DNA from: Fidelibacterota bacterium
Lineage (GTDB): Bacteria > Fidelibacterota > Marinisomatia > Marinisomatales > UBA8229
Length of the DNA stretch: 7,507 nt
NCBI GenBank assembly: GCA_003535775.1
Contig: DPYO01000149.1
Location: forward strand, 1-7,507
Reading direction: 5' to 3'
A program made the position numbers and the translations under genes. Below the pieces are notes generated by a model. That model was not told where the DNA came from, did no database searches, and saw only the letters and a program-made list of their open reading frames with translations. This document shows, piece by piece, positions 1 to 6,943 of the stretch (within the stretch, counting starts at the first letter, position 1; the number at the start of each line of letters is the position of its first letter).

Positions 1-369
1 TGTTCTGCTAAAATAAATTCGGCCGAATTTACGGGTATCGTAAAAATATAAATTCGAATTGTCTTTAAATCCGATACAAAACGAAAGGTGCTTCTCAAAT
101 TTCTTCTTAAGAGGATGAAGAAGCAACTTCCCTGTCATTCGCAGGTGAAATACCAAGAACCCCTGGCCTAATTCAAAAATAATATACTTCCCGCGCCTGC
201 TTATCCGAACTATTTTTCTTCCCTTAACTGCGTTAATTACAGAGGATAAATTTCCATTTTCAATGACTTTAGAATATCCATTCGGCAAATCAATGGAGCG
301 AATAAATTTACCTTGAAGAGCAGGCGATAAAAAGGCAACAACAGTCTCTACCTCCGGAAGTTCAGGCAT
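1..369 (-). CDS. mutM: Formamidopyrimidine-DNA glycosylase (Fpg/MutM), N-terminal part only
   Basis: Translating the minus strand from ATG at 369 gives 123 open codons that run off the window at base 1; the C-terminal part (helix-two-turn-helix and zinc finger, about 150 residues) lies outside. The protein starts MPELPEVET, the Fpg/Nei hallmark: Pro2 is the Schiff-base nucleophile and Glu3 the general acid of this base-excision-repair glycosylase/AP lyase, which removes 8-oxoguanine and formamidopyrimidines. Further family marks are RRGKY (58-62, with the conserved Lys61), HLRMTGKL (75-82, with the DNA-intercalating Met78), KH at 93-94, and DTRKFGR (111-117), which supplies the intercalating Arg113 and Phe115 in known structures. 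The PELPEVET start fixes the initiation codon exactly, although no clear Shine-Dalgarno precedes it. The gene follows the DUF4442 gene after 249 bases, so it may have its own promoter. Confidence 0.96.
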   Translation of the reverse strand, partial: MPELPEVETVVAFLSPALQGKFIRSIDLPNGYSKVIENGNLSSVINAVKGRKIVRISRRGKYIIFELGQGFLVFHLRMTGKLLLHPLKKKFEKHLSFCIGFKDNSNLYFYDTRKFGRIYFSRT

Positions 370-618
370 GGATTAAACTACATTTCAAAAAAAAGGGCTC
401 ATAAACAAAACTGGTCACTTCAAAACCATCAATTTTTGGATATCTCTTCAAATGGATGTTTGAAGAACAACAAAATATTCCCCAGATCGATGTGGCAGCA
501 TAAGGCCAGTGGTTTCCAGCCCACAGATCTGGAGGGATTTCCTTCTTGTAATTATTATATTTTGAGCCATTTTATTTGATTAAAACGTCTCCTAATCAAA
601 GTATGCCCAAAGGGCAAT
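370..618. other. 249-base spacer between DUF4442 gene and mutM
   Basis: No convincing gene is present. The spacer contains a small perfect hairpin at 604-616 (TGCCC, AAA loop, GGGCA) directly after the DUF4442 stop, without a proper T-run after it; a 51-base imperfect inverted repeat at 482-532; and a run of eight A (plus strand) at 387-394 just upstream of mutM. On the minus strand one frame stays open from 571 to a TGA at 364-362 that overlaps the mutM start (ATGCCTGA). It has 69 sense codons but no ATG or GTG in a start position. A second frame, 570 down to 448, has an ATG and 40 codons. Neither resembles anything I know. Confidence 0.6.
482..532. repeat. Imperfect inverted repeat, 12-bp stem, upstream of mutM
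   Basis: CCAGATC at 482-488 pairs with GATCTGG at 526-532, and TGTGG at 491-495 pairs with CCACA at 521-525, with a 2-base bulge (489-490) and a 25-base loop. Inside the loop TGG (510-512) can pair with CCA (516-518) around TTT. The stem is too long to be trivial chance in a 249-base spacer, but its role is unknown: structured leader RNA, protein site or transposon-end remnant are all possible. Confidence 0.5.
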
Positions 619-1104
619 TTAACTTCTTTCCTTAAATGACCATGTGAATTCACAGGCTGATACAATTTCCCCATTTTCATTTTTTCCAACAGTTGCTACG
701 GTAGCTGTCTGAGGCTCTTTGGTTTCAATTGCTTTATCTACTGCCCGGAAAAGTTTTTCTCCATCGGAACAGGTAAAGGTTATGGTATCGGTTGCTTTTT
801 TCTGAAAGTCTGCTTTCATTGAAACAATTATAACTGCAACACTTGGGACTCTTCCTTTCGTAGCAAGAAGTGCTAAAACACCGGTGCTTAATTCTGCTGC
901 CATGTTTAAGACTGCGAAATACGTTGACTGAAATGGATTCTTATTGAGGTATTTATACCCCACGCTTGTAGAACATTGATTTTCATCTAAATCCAGTACT
1001 TTTAATCCGGAAATAAAGGCCAAAGGAAGCTTGGTGATTGTGAACAACTTGAATAAAAATCTATTCTTCACCCGTTTGACAAATTTTTTTTGTTCTCTGT
1101 TCAT
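619..1104 (-). CDS. DUF4442 hotdog-fold family protein (thioesterase-like)
   Basis: A 161-residue soluble protein. The stretch NPFQSTYFAVLNMAAELSTG (56-75) is the typical core of DUF4442 proteins, a branch of the hotdog-fold superfamily related to acyl-CoA thioesterases: in hotdog enzymes this long helix, with its acidic residue (here Glu71), packs against the sheet at the active site. The C-terminal half (about 88-156) alternates beta-strands, as in hotdog domains. Substrate and reaction are unknown. The start is chosen as ATG at 1104, with GGAA 7 bases upstream; an in-frame TTG at 1119 would add five residues but lacks any Shine-Dalgarno. A run of eight A (coding strand, 1084-1091) falls at codons 5-8. 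The gene lies 75 bases after the outer-membrane-like gene and could be co-transcribed with it. The family call comes from recognition of the core motif, not a search. Confidence 0.8.
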   Translation of the reverse strand: MNREQKKFVKRVKNRFLFKLFTITKLPLAFISGLKVLDLDENQCSTSVGYKYLNKNPFQSTYFAVLNMAAELSTGVLALLATKGRVPSVAVIIVSMKADFQKKATDTITFTCSDGEKLFRAVDKAIETKEPQTATVATVGKNENGEIVSACEFTWSFKERS

Positions 1105-1179
1105 ATAATTATTCCACAACCAAGGGGATCATACCGCTGGCAATGGCTGCCGATATTTTTAGAAAACCTATCACTCTAT

Positions 1180-2220
1180 TCAAAACATAATAACAGGATG
1201 AAAAAATATTTCCCGCAGCTCTTCTTTTTCAGCATGAAACTCCTTTTTCTCCCCATCATATTTCCTACGATTTTCATAGCCGAACCCGATTTTCAACCCA
1301 AAAAATTTTCCCTTGAAAGGAATGATTTTCCCGTAAGAAACTAAAATCCTTGAGAAACCACTATCAAACTCTGATACTGGAATTTGAAGATCAACCATCG
1401 ATAGACTGTTTTTTGTTAATCCCCAATTGGTGTCACTTCTATCTGCTCTTAGGCGTGAAAATACGAAAGATATAGTGTTAGAAATATCTGGAAGACCATA
1501 ATTTCTATAGCCTGCCTTAATGTCCCATTCCTGTCTCTTTGATCCCCTTTCGCCCCCCCCCTTCAGTTTCCACTCCAGGCGAAACCAATTTGATGGAACA
1601 AAACAGTTGTCAAAAAGCTGGTATAACCCTCCTGTGATCACTAATCCGCTTGCTCCAGAAGCTGCCCGGACAACCTCTTCCTTCTCTGTTACTTCCAAAA
1701 AATCAGCAAGCTGCCCTATAAACAGGCTCATCGACCACGGTTCCTGAACGCCGGCTCCCAAGCTCCTCAGAATATTAAAATCTTCTCCTAGGGTAAGAGA
1801 ATTAAAGAACTCTGCTTGTTTTTCCTCCAACAAGGCGGAAAGAGATGCAAGTGGATATCCAGTCATTTCAAACGCAATAAAGCCGGGTTTCAATGACCGA
1901 ATCATAAGCTGCCTGTAAAGACGAAACTCATTTTCATCCCAGAGATTAATTTCGGGTGTTGGATCCAGATCAACATACATTGTGTGATAACTTCGGTACA
2001 CTCCAAAAACAAAGGAATTCCCTCCATCGAGATTCCCCAGTTTCCACTGCCGGGAAAGGGGCCTAACCTTTCGGTCGCTGAATTCTCCTTCCTCAGCAAA
2101 CGACGGGAAAGAAACCTCTCCCCTGGTGACAGCAACTGATAAAGTGCCAAACAGCAGTAATGTTATAAATAAAAGTCTCTTCAATTTATCCAGAGGAATC
2201 AATTTGCAGGGTTCTCCCAC
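1180..2220 (-). CDS. Secreted, probably outer-membrane beta-barrel protein of unknown family
   Basis: I do not recognise the family. The N-terminus has a basic stretch (DKLKR, residues 11-15) followed by a hydrophobic run (LLFITLLLFGTLSVAV), a classic signal peptide. The second half is rich in short amphipathic strands with aromatic girdle residues, for example NWFRLEWKLK, EWDIKAGYRNYG, SRILVSYGKI and FGLKIGFGYENR, with charged turns between, and the protein ends in Phe; this suggests a small beta-barrel or an outer-membrane-associated protein. Residues around 98-190 look helical. The start is unsettled: GTG at 2220 is the outermost; TTG at 2202 has GGGAG about 10 bases upstream; TTG at 2184 would give MKRLLF. 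All lie in or beside a 34-bp repeat shared with the end of the aminopeptidase gene. A run of nine G (minus strand) interrupts codons near residues 222-225 without breaking the frame. Confidence 0.75.
   Translation of the reverse strand: MGEPCKLIPLDKLKRLLFITLLLFGTLSVAVTRGEVSFPSFAEEGEFSDRKVRPLSRQWKLGNLDGGNSFVFGVYRSYHTMYVDLDPTPEINLWDENEFRLYRQLMIRSLKPGFIAFEMTGYPLASLSALLEEKQAEFFNSLTLGEDFNILRSLGAGVQEPWSMSLFIGQLADFLEVTEKEEVVRAASGASGLVITGGLYQLFDNCFVPSNWFRLEWKLKGGGERGSKRQEWDIKAGYRNYGLPDISNTISFVFSRLRADRSDTNWGLTKNSLSMVDLQIPVSEFDSGFSRILVSYGKIIPFKGKFFGLKIGFGYENRRKYDGEKKEFHAEKEELREIFFHPVIMF
1553..1561 (-). repeat. G9 homopolymer tract inside the outer-membrane-like gene
   Basis: Nine consecutive C on the plus strand (G on the coding strand) encode the Gly-Gly-Gly of WKLKGGGERGSKRQEW, in a predicted turn between two strands. 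With one G lost, the reading frame meets TAA at 1449-1451; with one G gained it meets TAA at 1517-1519. Either slip therefore truncates the protein. No other G or C run of this length was seen in the window. Confidence 0.9.
2176..2209. repeat. 34-bp direct repeat, copy A (start of outer-membrane-like gene)
   Basis: Identical to 3190-3223 at 33 of 34 positions: the first 28 bases match exactly, base 29 differs (T here, A in copy B), and the last five match. On the minus strand it covers candidate start codons TTG 2202 and TTG 2184 of the outer-membrane-like gene. The flanking bases on both sides are unrelated between the copies. Confidence 0.95.
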
Positions 2221-2221
2221 A

Positions 2222-2272
2222 ATTATTGATCAAACTACTTGGCGGGGCTTAATGAATATGGATTATTGATCA
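2222..2272. repeat. Short direct repeat ATTATTGATCA flanking the desaturase stop spacer
   Basis: The 11-mer ATTATTGATCA occurs at 2222-2232 and again at 2262-2272, 40 bases apart. The second copy overlaps the desaturase stop codon. It might reflect a local duplication that occurred when the desaturase segment was joined here; it may also be chance in AT-rich spacer DNA. Confidence 0.5.
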
Positions 2273-3105
2273 CTGAATTTTGATCCAATTGGTGGACGGT
2301 AATGCTGAAAAGGAATCATCAATAGATTCTTGAAACTGGAATGTTCTTCCGGATTCATATGGGTATCGATCCCATAAATGAGATCATCCATTTTTTTCAC
2401 ATAAGTTGCAGTTCGAAATAAATGATCCCAGATGGAAAAGATATTTCCATAATTGCTATCCGTATGGGGTTGTACAAAGTGATGGTGTACTTTGTGGAAA
2501 TGGGGAGTAACAATAATATATGAGAATGCTTTGTCAACAGCAAGGGGCATTTTGATATTGGCGTGTGAAAAGTGGGCAAAAAAAGCTGAAATCGTCTGGT
2601 ACATCATGACTAAACCAAACGATGCGCCTGTGATTAAAACCGCCAGAGTGGTGAAAAGTAAGCGGAATATATTTTCACCGGGATGATGGCGCAAACCACT
2701 GGTCACATCCACATTGGGATCTGTGTGATGGATCAGATGAAACTTCCACAACCACCTAATATTATGTTGAATCCAATGTATCAGCCATGCACCAATGAGA
2801 TCCATAATGATCAAACCACCAAACACATGAAGCCAAAGGGGTAATTCGATTAAATTTAATAACCCGGTATTATTTGTTTCATTATACTGAACCGCTGCAA
2901 AGATCAATGCTGCTCCAATAATATTGACAATTAGCGTAATGATAGTGAAAGAAATATTGATTCCGGCATGCTTTAACTTCCTGTAATCCATTTTGAAAAG
3001 GGGAACGCTAGATTCCAACAACAGAAAAAGTGTTAAACCACCTACAAGGAAGATGCCCCGTACTTCATCGGAGATATGGGTGAAAAAATGGAGTAAATCA
3101 TGCAT
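2263..3105 (-). CDS. Sterol desaturase / fatty acid hydroxylase family membrane di-iron enzyme
   Basis: A 280-residue integral membrane protein, a usual length for the family. It has the full set of histidine motifs that bind two irons on the cytoplasmic face: HWIQH (110-114), HLIHH (123-127), a family-typical HHPGE (140-144), HFSH (178-181) and HFHKVHHH (202-209). Hydrophobic segments at about 17-37, 49-73, 89-109 and 147-172 are the expected membrane spans. Family members use O2 to hydroxylate or desaturate lipids (C4-methyl or C5 sterols, carotenoids, fatty acids, alkylglycerols); the substrate here cannot be read from sequence. ATG at 3105 is preceded by a weak GGGAA about 9 bases away and a possible promoter. 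The gene lies between two copies of a 34-bp direct repeat and looks like a separate cassette placed between the aminopeptidase and the outer-membrane-like gene. Confidence 0.93.
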   Translation of the reverse strand: MHDLLHFFTHISDEVRGIFLVGGLTLFLLLESSVPLFKMDYRKLKHAGINISFTIITLIVNIIGAALIFAAVQYNETNNTGLLNLIELPLWLHVFGGLIIMDLIGAWLIHWIQHNIRWLWKFHLIHHTDPNVDVTSGLRHHPGENIFRLLFTTLAVLITGASFGLVMMYQTISAFFAHFSHANIKMPLAVDKAFSYIIVTPHFHKVHHHFVQPHTDSNYGNIFSIWDHLFRTATYVKKMDDLIYGIDTHMNPEEHSSFKNLLMIPFQHYRPPIGSKFSDQ

Positions 3106-3120
3106 AATGATATTCCCGAG

Positions 3121-3148
3121 AATATAAAACTAAGGACTAATTTACAAA
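3121..3148 (-). promoter_or_regulatory. Possible sigma-70-type promoter for the desaturase gene
   Basis: On the minus strand TTTGTA (3143-3148) and TATATT (3121-3126) are separated by 16 bases, with the -10 box ending 15 bases before the ATG at 3105. The spacer region 3106-3189 is AT-rich, so this could be chance, but the position suits a short leader carrying the GGGAA ribosome site. Confidence 0.35.
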
Positions 3149-3189
3149 CAAAATAACTGCTGTTGTGCGGGATATTTGGTTAATAATGA

Positions 3190-3223
3190 TCTCTTCAATT
3201 TATCCAGAGGAATCAATATGCAG
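3190..3223. repeat. 34-bp direct repeat, copy B (end of aminopeptidase gene)
   Basis: Partner of 2176-2209, exactly 1014 bases away and in the same orientation, 33 of 34 bases identical. It includes the TGA stop (3213-3215) of the aminopeptidase. On the minus strand, just beyond the stop, TTG at 3198 opens a frame beginning LKRSLLTKYP that ends after 18 codons, a possible vestige of the start of the outer-membrane-like gene. Confidence 0.95.
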
Positions 3224-4901
3224 TAAATTTAGAATTTTCCTTTACGTTTATGAGAAATTGCCATTCCTTAAAAATAATCACAGCCAATTCCGGGATTTCA
3301 AGTGTTTGAACAGAAGTAGTCGGGTAGATACGTTTTTCTATGCCATTTATATCAACATCCAGTGGCATTCGAAAATCCGGAATCACATCAGCCCAGCGGT
3401 AAAATAGTTTATTCCCTTTTTGATAATACTCCAATTTAGGAGGCCTGTGATCAAAAAAATATTGATCAAAAAAGTACTCTAAATCCTGATCGGTCCTGGA
3501 TTCCACATAGGTTTGAAAATCATCTGTTTTAACATGTTTGCGGGCATTGTCAACTGCGAACGATTTTAGAATATCCCACCATAGGCTATCATTGTCGATC
3601 ATATGGCGGAGGGTATGCATTACCCATGCGCCCTTATTATAGGAATCCCCGAAAGCCCAGTAGTTTTCGTTCTCCGGCCCAACAATCGGGAGTTTGTTTT
3701 GGATGCTCGTACGCTTCCGCAACATAAAATCTATCATCACGTTATAACCAAGCTGATCTTCAATAAACATCGATTCGCTGTACACAGCCATGCCTTCATG
3801 AATCCACATATGGGCAGGGTCTGCTACAGTGACGCTGTTCCCCCACCATTCGTGTGCAGTTTCATGGAATAAAAGACCATCGACTATCCCATAATATGCT
3901 TTGGTCCAGGGACGGGATCCTCCCCAATTATTCCAGGCATTTCCATAGGTTACAGCTGACTGGTGCTCCATGCCCAGATAAGATACCTCCACCAGCTTAT
4001 AACCATCCTCCCACCATTGGTAATCCCCAAAATACTTTTCGAAAAATCGGATGACATTCTTAGCCTGCTGGAAATGGTTTTTAGCAACCTCCTGATGATA
4101 ATCCAGTACATAATGGTTTAACGATTCAATTTTTCCATTTCGATGAAGGGTGTCCTGGACCAGAACATAATGCCCCAATTGAACGGATATATTGTAATTA
4201 TTGATGGGGTTGTTCACCTCCCAGGTATACGCCTTTTTCCCATTCTCTAAATCTTCAGACGTGCTGGTAAGCTGGCCATTGCTGACGCAAAACAATCCCG
4301 ATGGAACTGTGAATGTCATCTTTGCACCTTCATCCGGTTCATCCATAATATGATCTTTTAAGGGCCACCATAACCCAGCCCCATCTCCTTCGCAAACGAC
4401 AGAAACAAAGGGACGGCCCTTCTGGTCTTTTTCCCACACAAAACCGCCGTCCCAGGGCGGGTTTGAAGATTCCCGGGGTTTCCCTTCATATTGGACACGA
4501 AAATTGAACATTGTTTCACGATTGATCTTTGGAAAATTCACAAAAACAGCATCTTTCTTTCGTGTTGTTTCCAGTTTGTTGCCGAGATAATAAACGCCGT
4601 TTAACTGCATATCCTTTGCCAGGTCAACCTGCAAGACAGTAAAATCATCGATGGCAACAGCAGTAAAATCCACATATCCTTTTACATATTTTTTATCTAC
4701 ATCGATATCAATATTGATGTCATAATGCTGGACATCATAGCAGGTCCGTTCCGGTGATAATGCCCCCAGCAGCCGGTTGCGCTCCTTTAGTTTTGGAAAG
4801 GATGCAGCATTTTCTGGCGGTTCGCCCATGGATTGAGGGAGGTGGACAGGCAGACACCCAATAATCAGCACAATCGCTGGCAATAATGAAATTATTTTCA
4901 T
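3213..4901 (-). CDS. M1-family zinc aminopeptidase, predicted lipoprotein
   Basis: A 562-residue gluzincin metallopeptidase. From ATG at 4901, MKIISLLPAIVLIIGC forms a lipoprotein signal with lipobox LIIGC (Cys16), so the enzyme is probably anchored to a membrane facing the periplasm or outside. An N-terminal beta domain (about 55-260) precedes the catalytic domain. The zinc motif is HETAH (346-350) followed by Glu369 (HEXXH-x18-E); the exopeptidase motif is LGMEHQS (309-315) instead of the classic GAMEN, as in a known bacterial subgroup; Tyr421 in SYNKGA is the likely transition-state tyrosine. It likely trims peptides from their N-termini for nutrition. The C-terminus (to about 562) has a short domain ending just inside repeat copy B. 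A TTG at 4928 would add nine residues but spoil the signal peptide. AGGA lies about 12 bases upstream of the ATG. Confidence 0.95.
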   Translation of the reverse strand: MKIISLLPAIVLIIGCLPVHLPQSMGEPPENAASFPKLKERNRLLGALSPERTCYDVQHYDINIDIDVDKKYVKGYVDFTAVAIDDFTVLQVDLAKDMQLNGVYYLGNKLETTRKKDAVFVNFPKINRETMFNFRVQYEGKPRESSNPPWDGGFVWEKDQKGRPFVSVVCEGDGAGLWWPLKDHIMDEPDEGAKMTFTVPSGLFCVSNGQLTSTSEDLENGKKAYTWEVNNPINNYNISVQLGHYVLVQDTLHRNGKIESLNHYVLDYHQEVAKNHFQQAKNVIRFFEKYFGDYQWWEDGYKLVEVSYLGMEHQSAVTYGNAWNNWGGSRPWTKAYYGIVDGLLFHETAHEWWGNSVTVADPAHMWIHEGMAVYSESMFIEDQLGYNVMIDFMLRKRTSIQNKLPIVGPENENYWAFGDSYNKGAWVMHTLRHMIDNDSLWWDILKSFAVDNARKHVKTDDFQTYVESRTDQDLEYFFDQYFFDHRPPKLEYYQKGNKLFYRWADVIPDFRMPLDVDINGIEKRIYPTTSVQTLEIPELAVIIFKEWQFLINVKENSKFTAY

Positions 4902-4947
4902 GAAATAGTATAATCCTGACGGTCTCAATCTACTTCTGCCCCCGTAA

Positions 4948-4970
4948 ATAAAAAAACCCCGATGAGGATT
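4948..4970 (-). terminator. Possible weak rho-independent terminator after the ABC-F gene
   Basis: Just after the ABC-F stop, the minus strand reads CCTC-ATC-GGGG followed immediately by seven T (4950-4956). The stem is only four pairs, including one T-G, so termination would be inefficient; a neighbouring AGGA-GAAA-TCCT hairpin at 4964-4975 competes for the same bases. It suggests at least partial separation of the ABC-F gene from the aminopeptidase gene. Confidence 0.35.
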
Positions 4971-4976
4971 TCTCCT

Positions 4977-6857
4977 TCAAGGCATATCTTTCCCCTGGAG
5001 AGCATCCTGTTCTTCCATCAACTCCAAATATTCATTTTCAAAAGCAGTGAGGTTTTCCATGGCCTTTTGTAGAATTTCATAGTCGTCAACATGGGTCGGA
5101 TCTTGAATGGTGGAACGCTCTCTTTCCATTTCTTTTTCAATGGTATTGAATCGCTTTTGTATCCAGGCCAGGCGATTGTGGGTTCTTTTTCTTTCCTGAT
5201 AATCCAGTTTGTTTTTTGAGGAAAATTTAGGTTTTGGCTCAATAATTTCTTCCGATTGTATTTTTGATTTTTTCCATTCATAATATTCATAATTGCCCTC
5301 AAACATCCGGATATCCCCTCCCCCTACTTCGCAGGTAAGATTAGTGACATTATTTAAAAAATGCCTGTCATGGGAAATACACACAATGGAACCTGTAAAC
5401 TGATCCAGGCTTTTTTCAACTACGTTCCTGGAAACAATATCCAGGTGGTTGGTAGGCTCATCCAACAGGAGTAAATGTGCCGGATTAACCAGCATCTGCG
5501 CCAGGGACACCCGGGCTTTTTCTCCACCGGAAAGGACCTTCACATGTTTTTCAATCTCATCTCCCGTAAATAAAAAACTTCCCAGATAAGTACGAATCTC
5601 TGTTTCGCTCCACTCCTGGTTCGCCTTTCTAATTGACTCAAAGACAGTTTCCCCTGGATCTAGGATTTCCAGCTGATGCTGGGCATAATAGGCTCTATCC
5701 ACATTGGCACCGATACGCACTGCACCGCCAGTCACATCTTCCACACCGGCCAGCATTTTTAATAAAGTCGATTTTCCTGCACCGTTATGCCCTACCAGTC
5801 CAATTTTCTGCCCCCGTTCTACGGTCAGGCTCATATCCTTAAATACTTTAACAACATTCCCGTAATTTTTTGTTACATTGCGGCAGGATACCACATTCTG
5901 GGGCAATCGATCAGGCTGAGGAAATCTCATGTTCATAGCATGATTGTGTTCTGAAGGTGGTTCAATCTTTTCCATTTTATCCAGCATTTTTACCCGGCTC
6001 TGAACCTGGGTTGCTTTTGTGTTCTTGTAGCGAAACCGTTCGATAAACCGCTCTGTATCTTTTATCTGCTTCTGCTGGTTTAGATAGGTCGCCCGGTGCT
6101 GTTCCAACCGCAGGGATTTTTCATCCTTATATTTCGAATAATTCCCATGGTACAGGGTGATCTTTTTCAAATCGATTTCAAGAATGTGATTCACAGAGCG
6201 ATCCAAAAAGGCGCGGTCGTGGCTGATCATCACCATCCCCCCCTTCCAGTCGGATAAAAAGGCTTCAAGCCAAATCGTCGCTTCCAGGTCCAGATGGTTG
6301 GTGGGTTCATCAAGAAATATTATATCCGGTTCCTGCAAAAGAATTGCCGCCAAAGCCACCCGCATCCGCCAGCCGCCGCTGAACACATCCATGGTGTCCG
6401 TAAACTGCCTGTCCGTAAAGCCAAGTCCACCCAGGATTTTTTTGGCTTTCTCTTCCAGAGACCACCCTTCAAGAGCTTCGAATCGATTCTGGGTATCACC
6501 CAGCTGGTTTGCCAATGCCTGGTTCTCAGGATCATTGGCAATATCATGAGACAATGATAGCATTTTCCCTTCTAACTCACGAACCTCCGGAAATTTTGAA
6601 AGCACTTCTTCCAGAATGGAGAGACGGGACCCAGGAACGATTTCCTGGGCCAAATACCCGATAGTTACATTTTTGCCAATCTGAATATTCCCGGAATCGG
6701 GGGATTCCTCTCTCAGTATAATTCTAAGGAGGGTGGTTTTCCCTGAACCGTTGGGGCCCACAAGTCCTGCCCGCATTCCACTCTTGATGTAAATATTTAC
6801 ATCGGAAAAAAGGTCGCCATTCGGAAAAGATTTGGAAAGGTTCTCGAGACGAATCAT
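4977..6857 (-). CDS. ABC-F family ATPase (YheS/ABCF3-like ribosome-associated translation factor)
   Basis: A 626-residue protein with two ATP-binding domains and no membrane span, the layout of ABC-F proteins, which bind the ribosomal E site and act on stalled or antibiotic-blocked translation. Domain 1: Walker A GPNGSGKT (34-41), signature SGGWR (160-164), Walker B IIFLDE (179-184), H-loop His213. Domain 2: Walker A GHNGAGKS (356-363), signature LSGGE (442-446), Walker B LLLLDE (462-467), H-loop His496. Both catalytic Glu (184, 467) are intact. The linker at about 245-300, with ERFRYKNTKATQVQSR, is the P-site-tRNA interaction helical region and closely recalls E. coli YheS. A charged coiled coil fills about 535-620, as in Uup/YheS-type proteins. 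ATG at 6857 has no clear Shine-Dalgarno. A 176-base structured leader precedes it. The exact subfamily, and any antibiotic-resistance role, cannot be settled by eye. Confidence 0.95.
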   Translation of the reverse strand: MIRLENLSKSFPNGDLFSDVNIYIKSGMRAGLVGPNGSGKTTLLRIILREESPDSGNIQIGKNVTIGYLAQEIVPGSRLSILEEVLSKFPEVRELEGKMLSLSHDIANDPENQALANQLGDTQNRFEALEGWSLEEKAKKILGGLGFTDRQFTDTMDVFSGGWRMRVALAAILLQEPDIIFLDEPTNHLDLEATIWLEAFLSDWKGGMVMISHDRAFLDRSVNHILEIDLKKITLYHGNYSKYKDEKSLRLEQHRATYLNQQKQIKDTERFIERFRYKNTKATQVQSRVKMLDKMEKIEPPSEHNHAMNMRFPQPDRLPQNVVSCRNVTKNYGNVVKVFKDMSLTVERGQKIGLVGHNGAGKSTLLKMLAGVEDVTGGAVRIGANVDRAYYAQHQLEILDPGETVFESIRKANQEWSETEIRTYLGSFLFTGDEIEKHVKVLSGGEKARVSLAQMLVNPAHLLLLDEPTNHLDIVSRNVVEKSLDQFTGSIVCISHDRHFLNNVTNLTCEVGGGDIRMFEGNYEYYEWKKSKIQSEEIIEPKPKFSSKNKLDYQERKRTHNRLAWIQKRFNTIEKEMERERSTIQDPTHVDDYEILQKAMENLTAFENEYLELMEEQDALQGKDMP

Positions 6858-6943
6858 TTTTTTATTACATGCAGCAGGACAAAAAGGAAACAGGTACTAA
6901 AAGTGATTATTTTTCATCAATCTAATCTAATACCCCCGCACAC

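Noticed and set aside
448..570. 40-codon minus-strand ORF starting MAQNIIITRRK
   Set aside because: It has an ATG, but its AGGAG-like site is about 18 bases away, it resembles no protein I know, and it crosses the inverted repeat.
604..616. Perfect TGCCC/GGGCA hairpin after the DUF4442 stop as a terminator
   Set aside because: Only five pairs with a 3-base loop, and the bases after it on the minus strand (TACTTTG) do not form a T-run.
1108..1173. Minus-strand 21-residue frame (VIGFLKISAAIASGMIPLVVE) from GTG between the outer-membrane-like and DUF4442 genes
   Set aside because: Very short, with no ribosome binding site or known counterpart; most likely chance in the spacer.
1090..1344. Plus-strand ORFs across the window (for example 1090-1344, 3603-3872, 6294-6557)
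   Set aside because: They lie antisense to well-supported genes, have low-complexity or unrecognisable products and no ribosome sites, so they are reading-frame shadows.
2263..3105. Desaturase segment as a classical transposon
   Set aside because: No transposase and no terminal inverted repeats inside the 34-bp direct repeats; the repeat is also longer than usual target-site duplications.
6906..6940. Promoter for the ABC-F gene around TTGATG at 6915-6920
   Set aside because: No acceptable -10 box at 16-18 bases spacing; the best partner (TAGTAC at 15) is weak.
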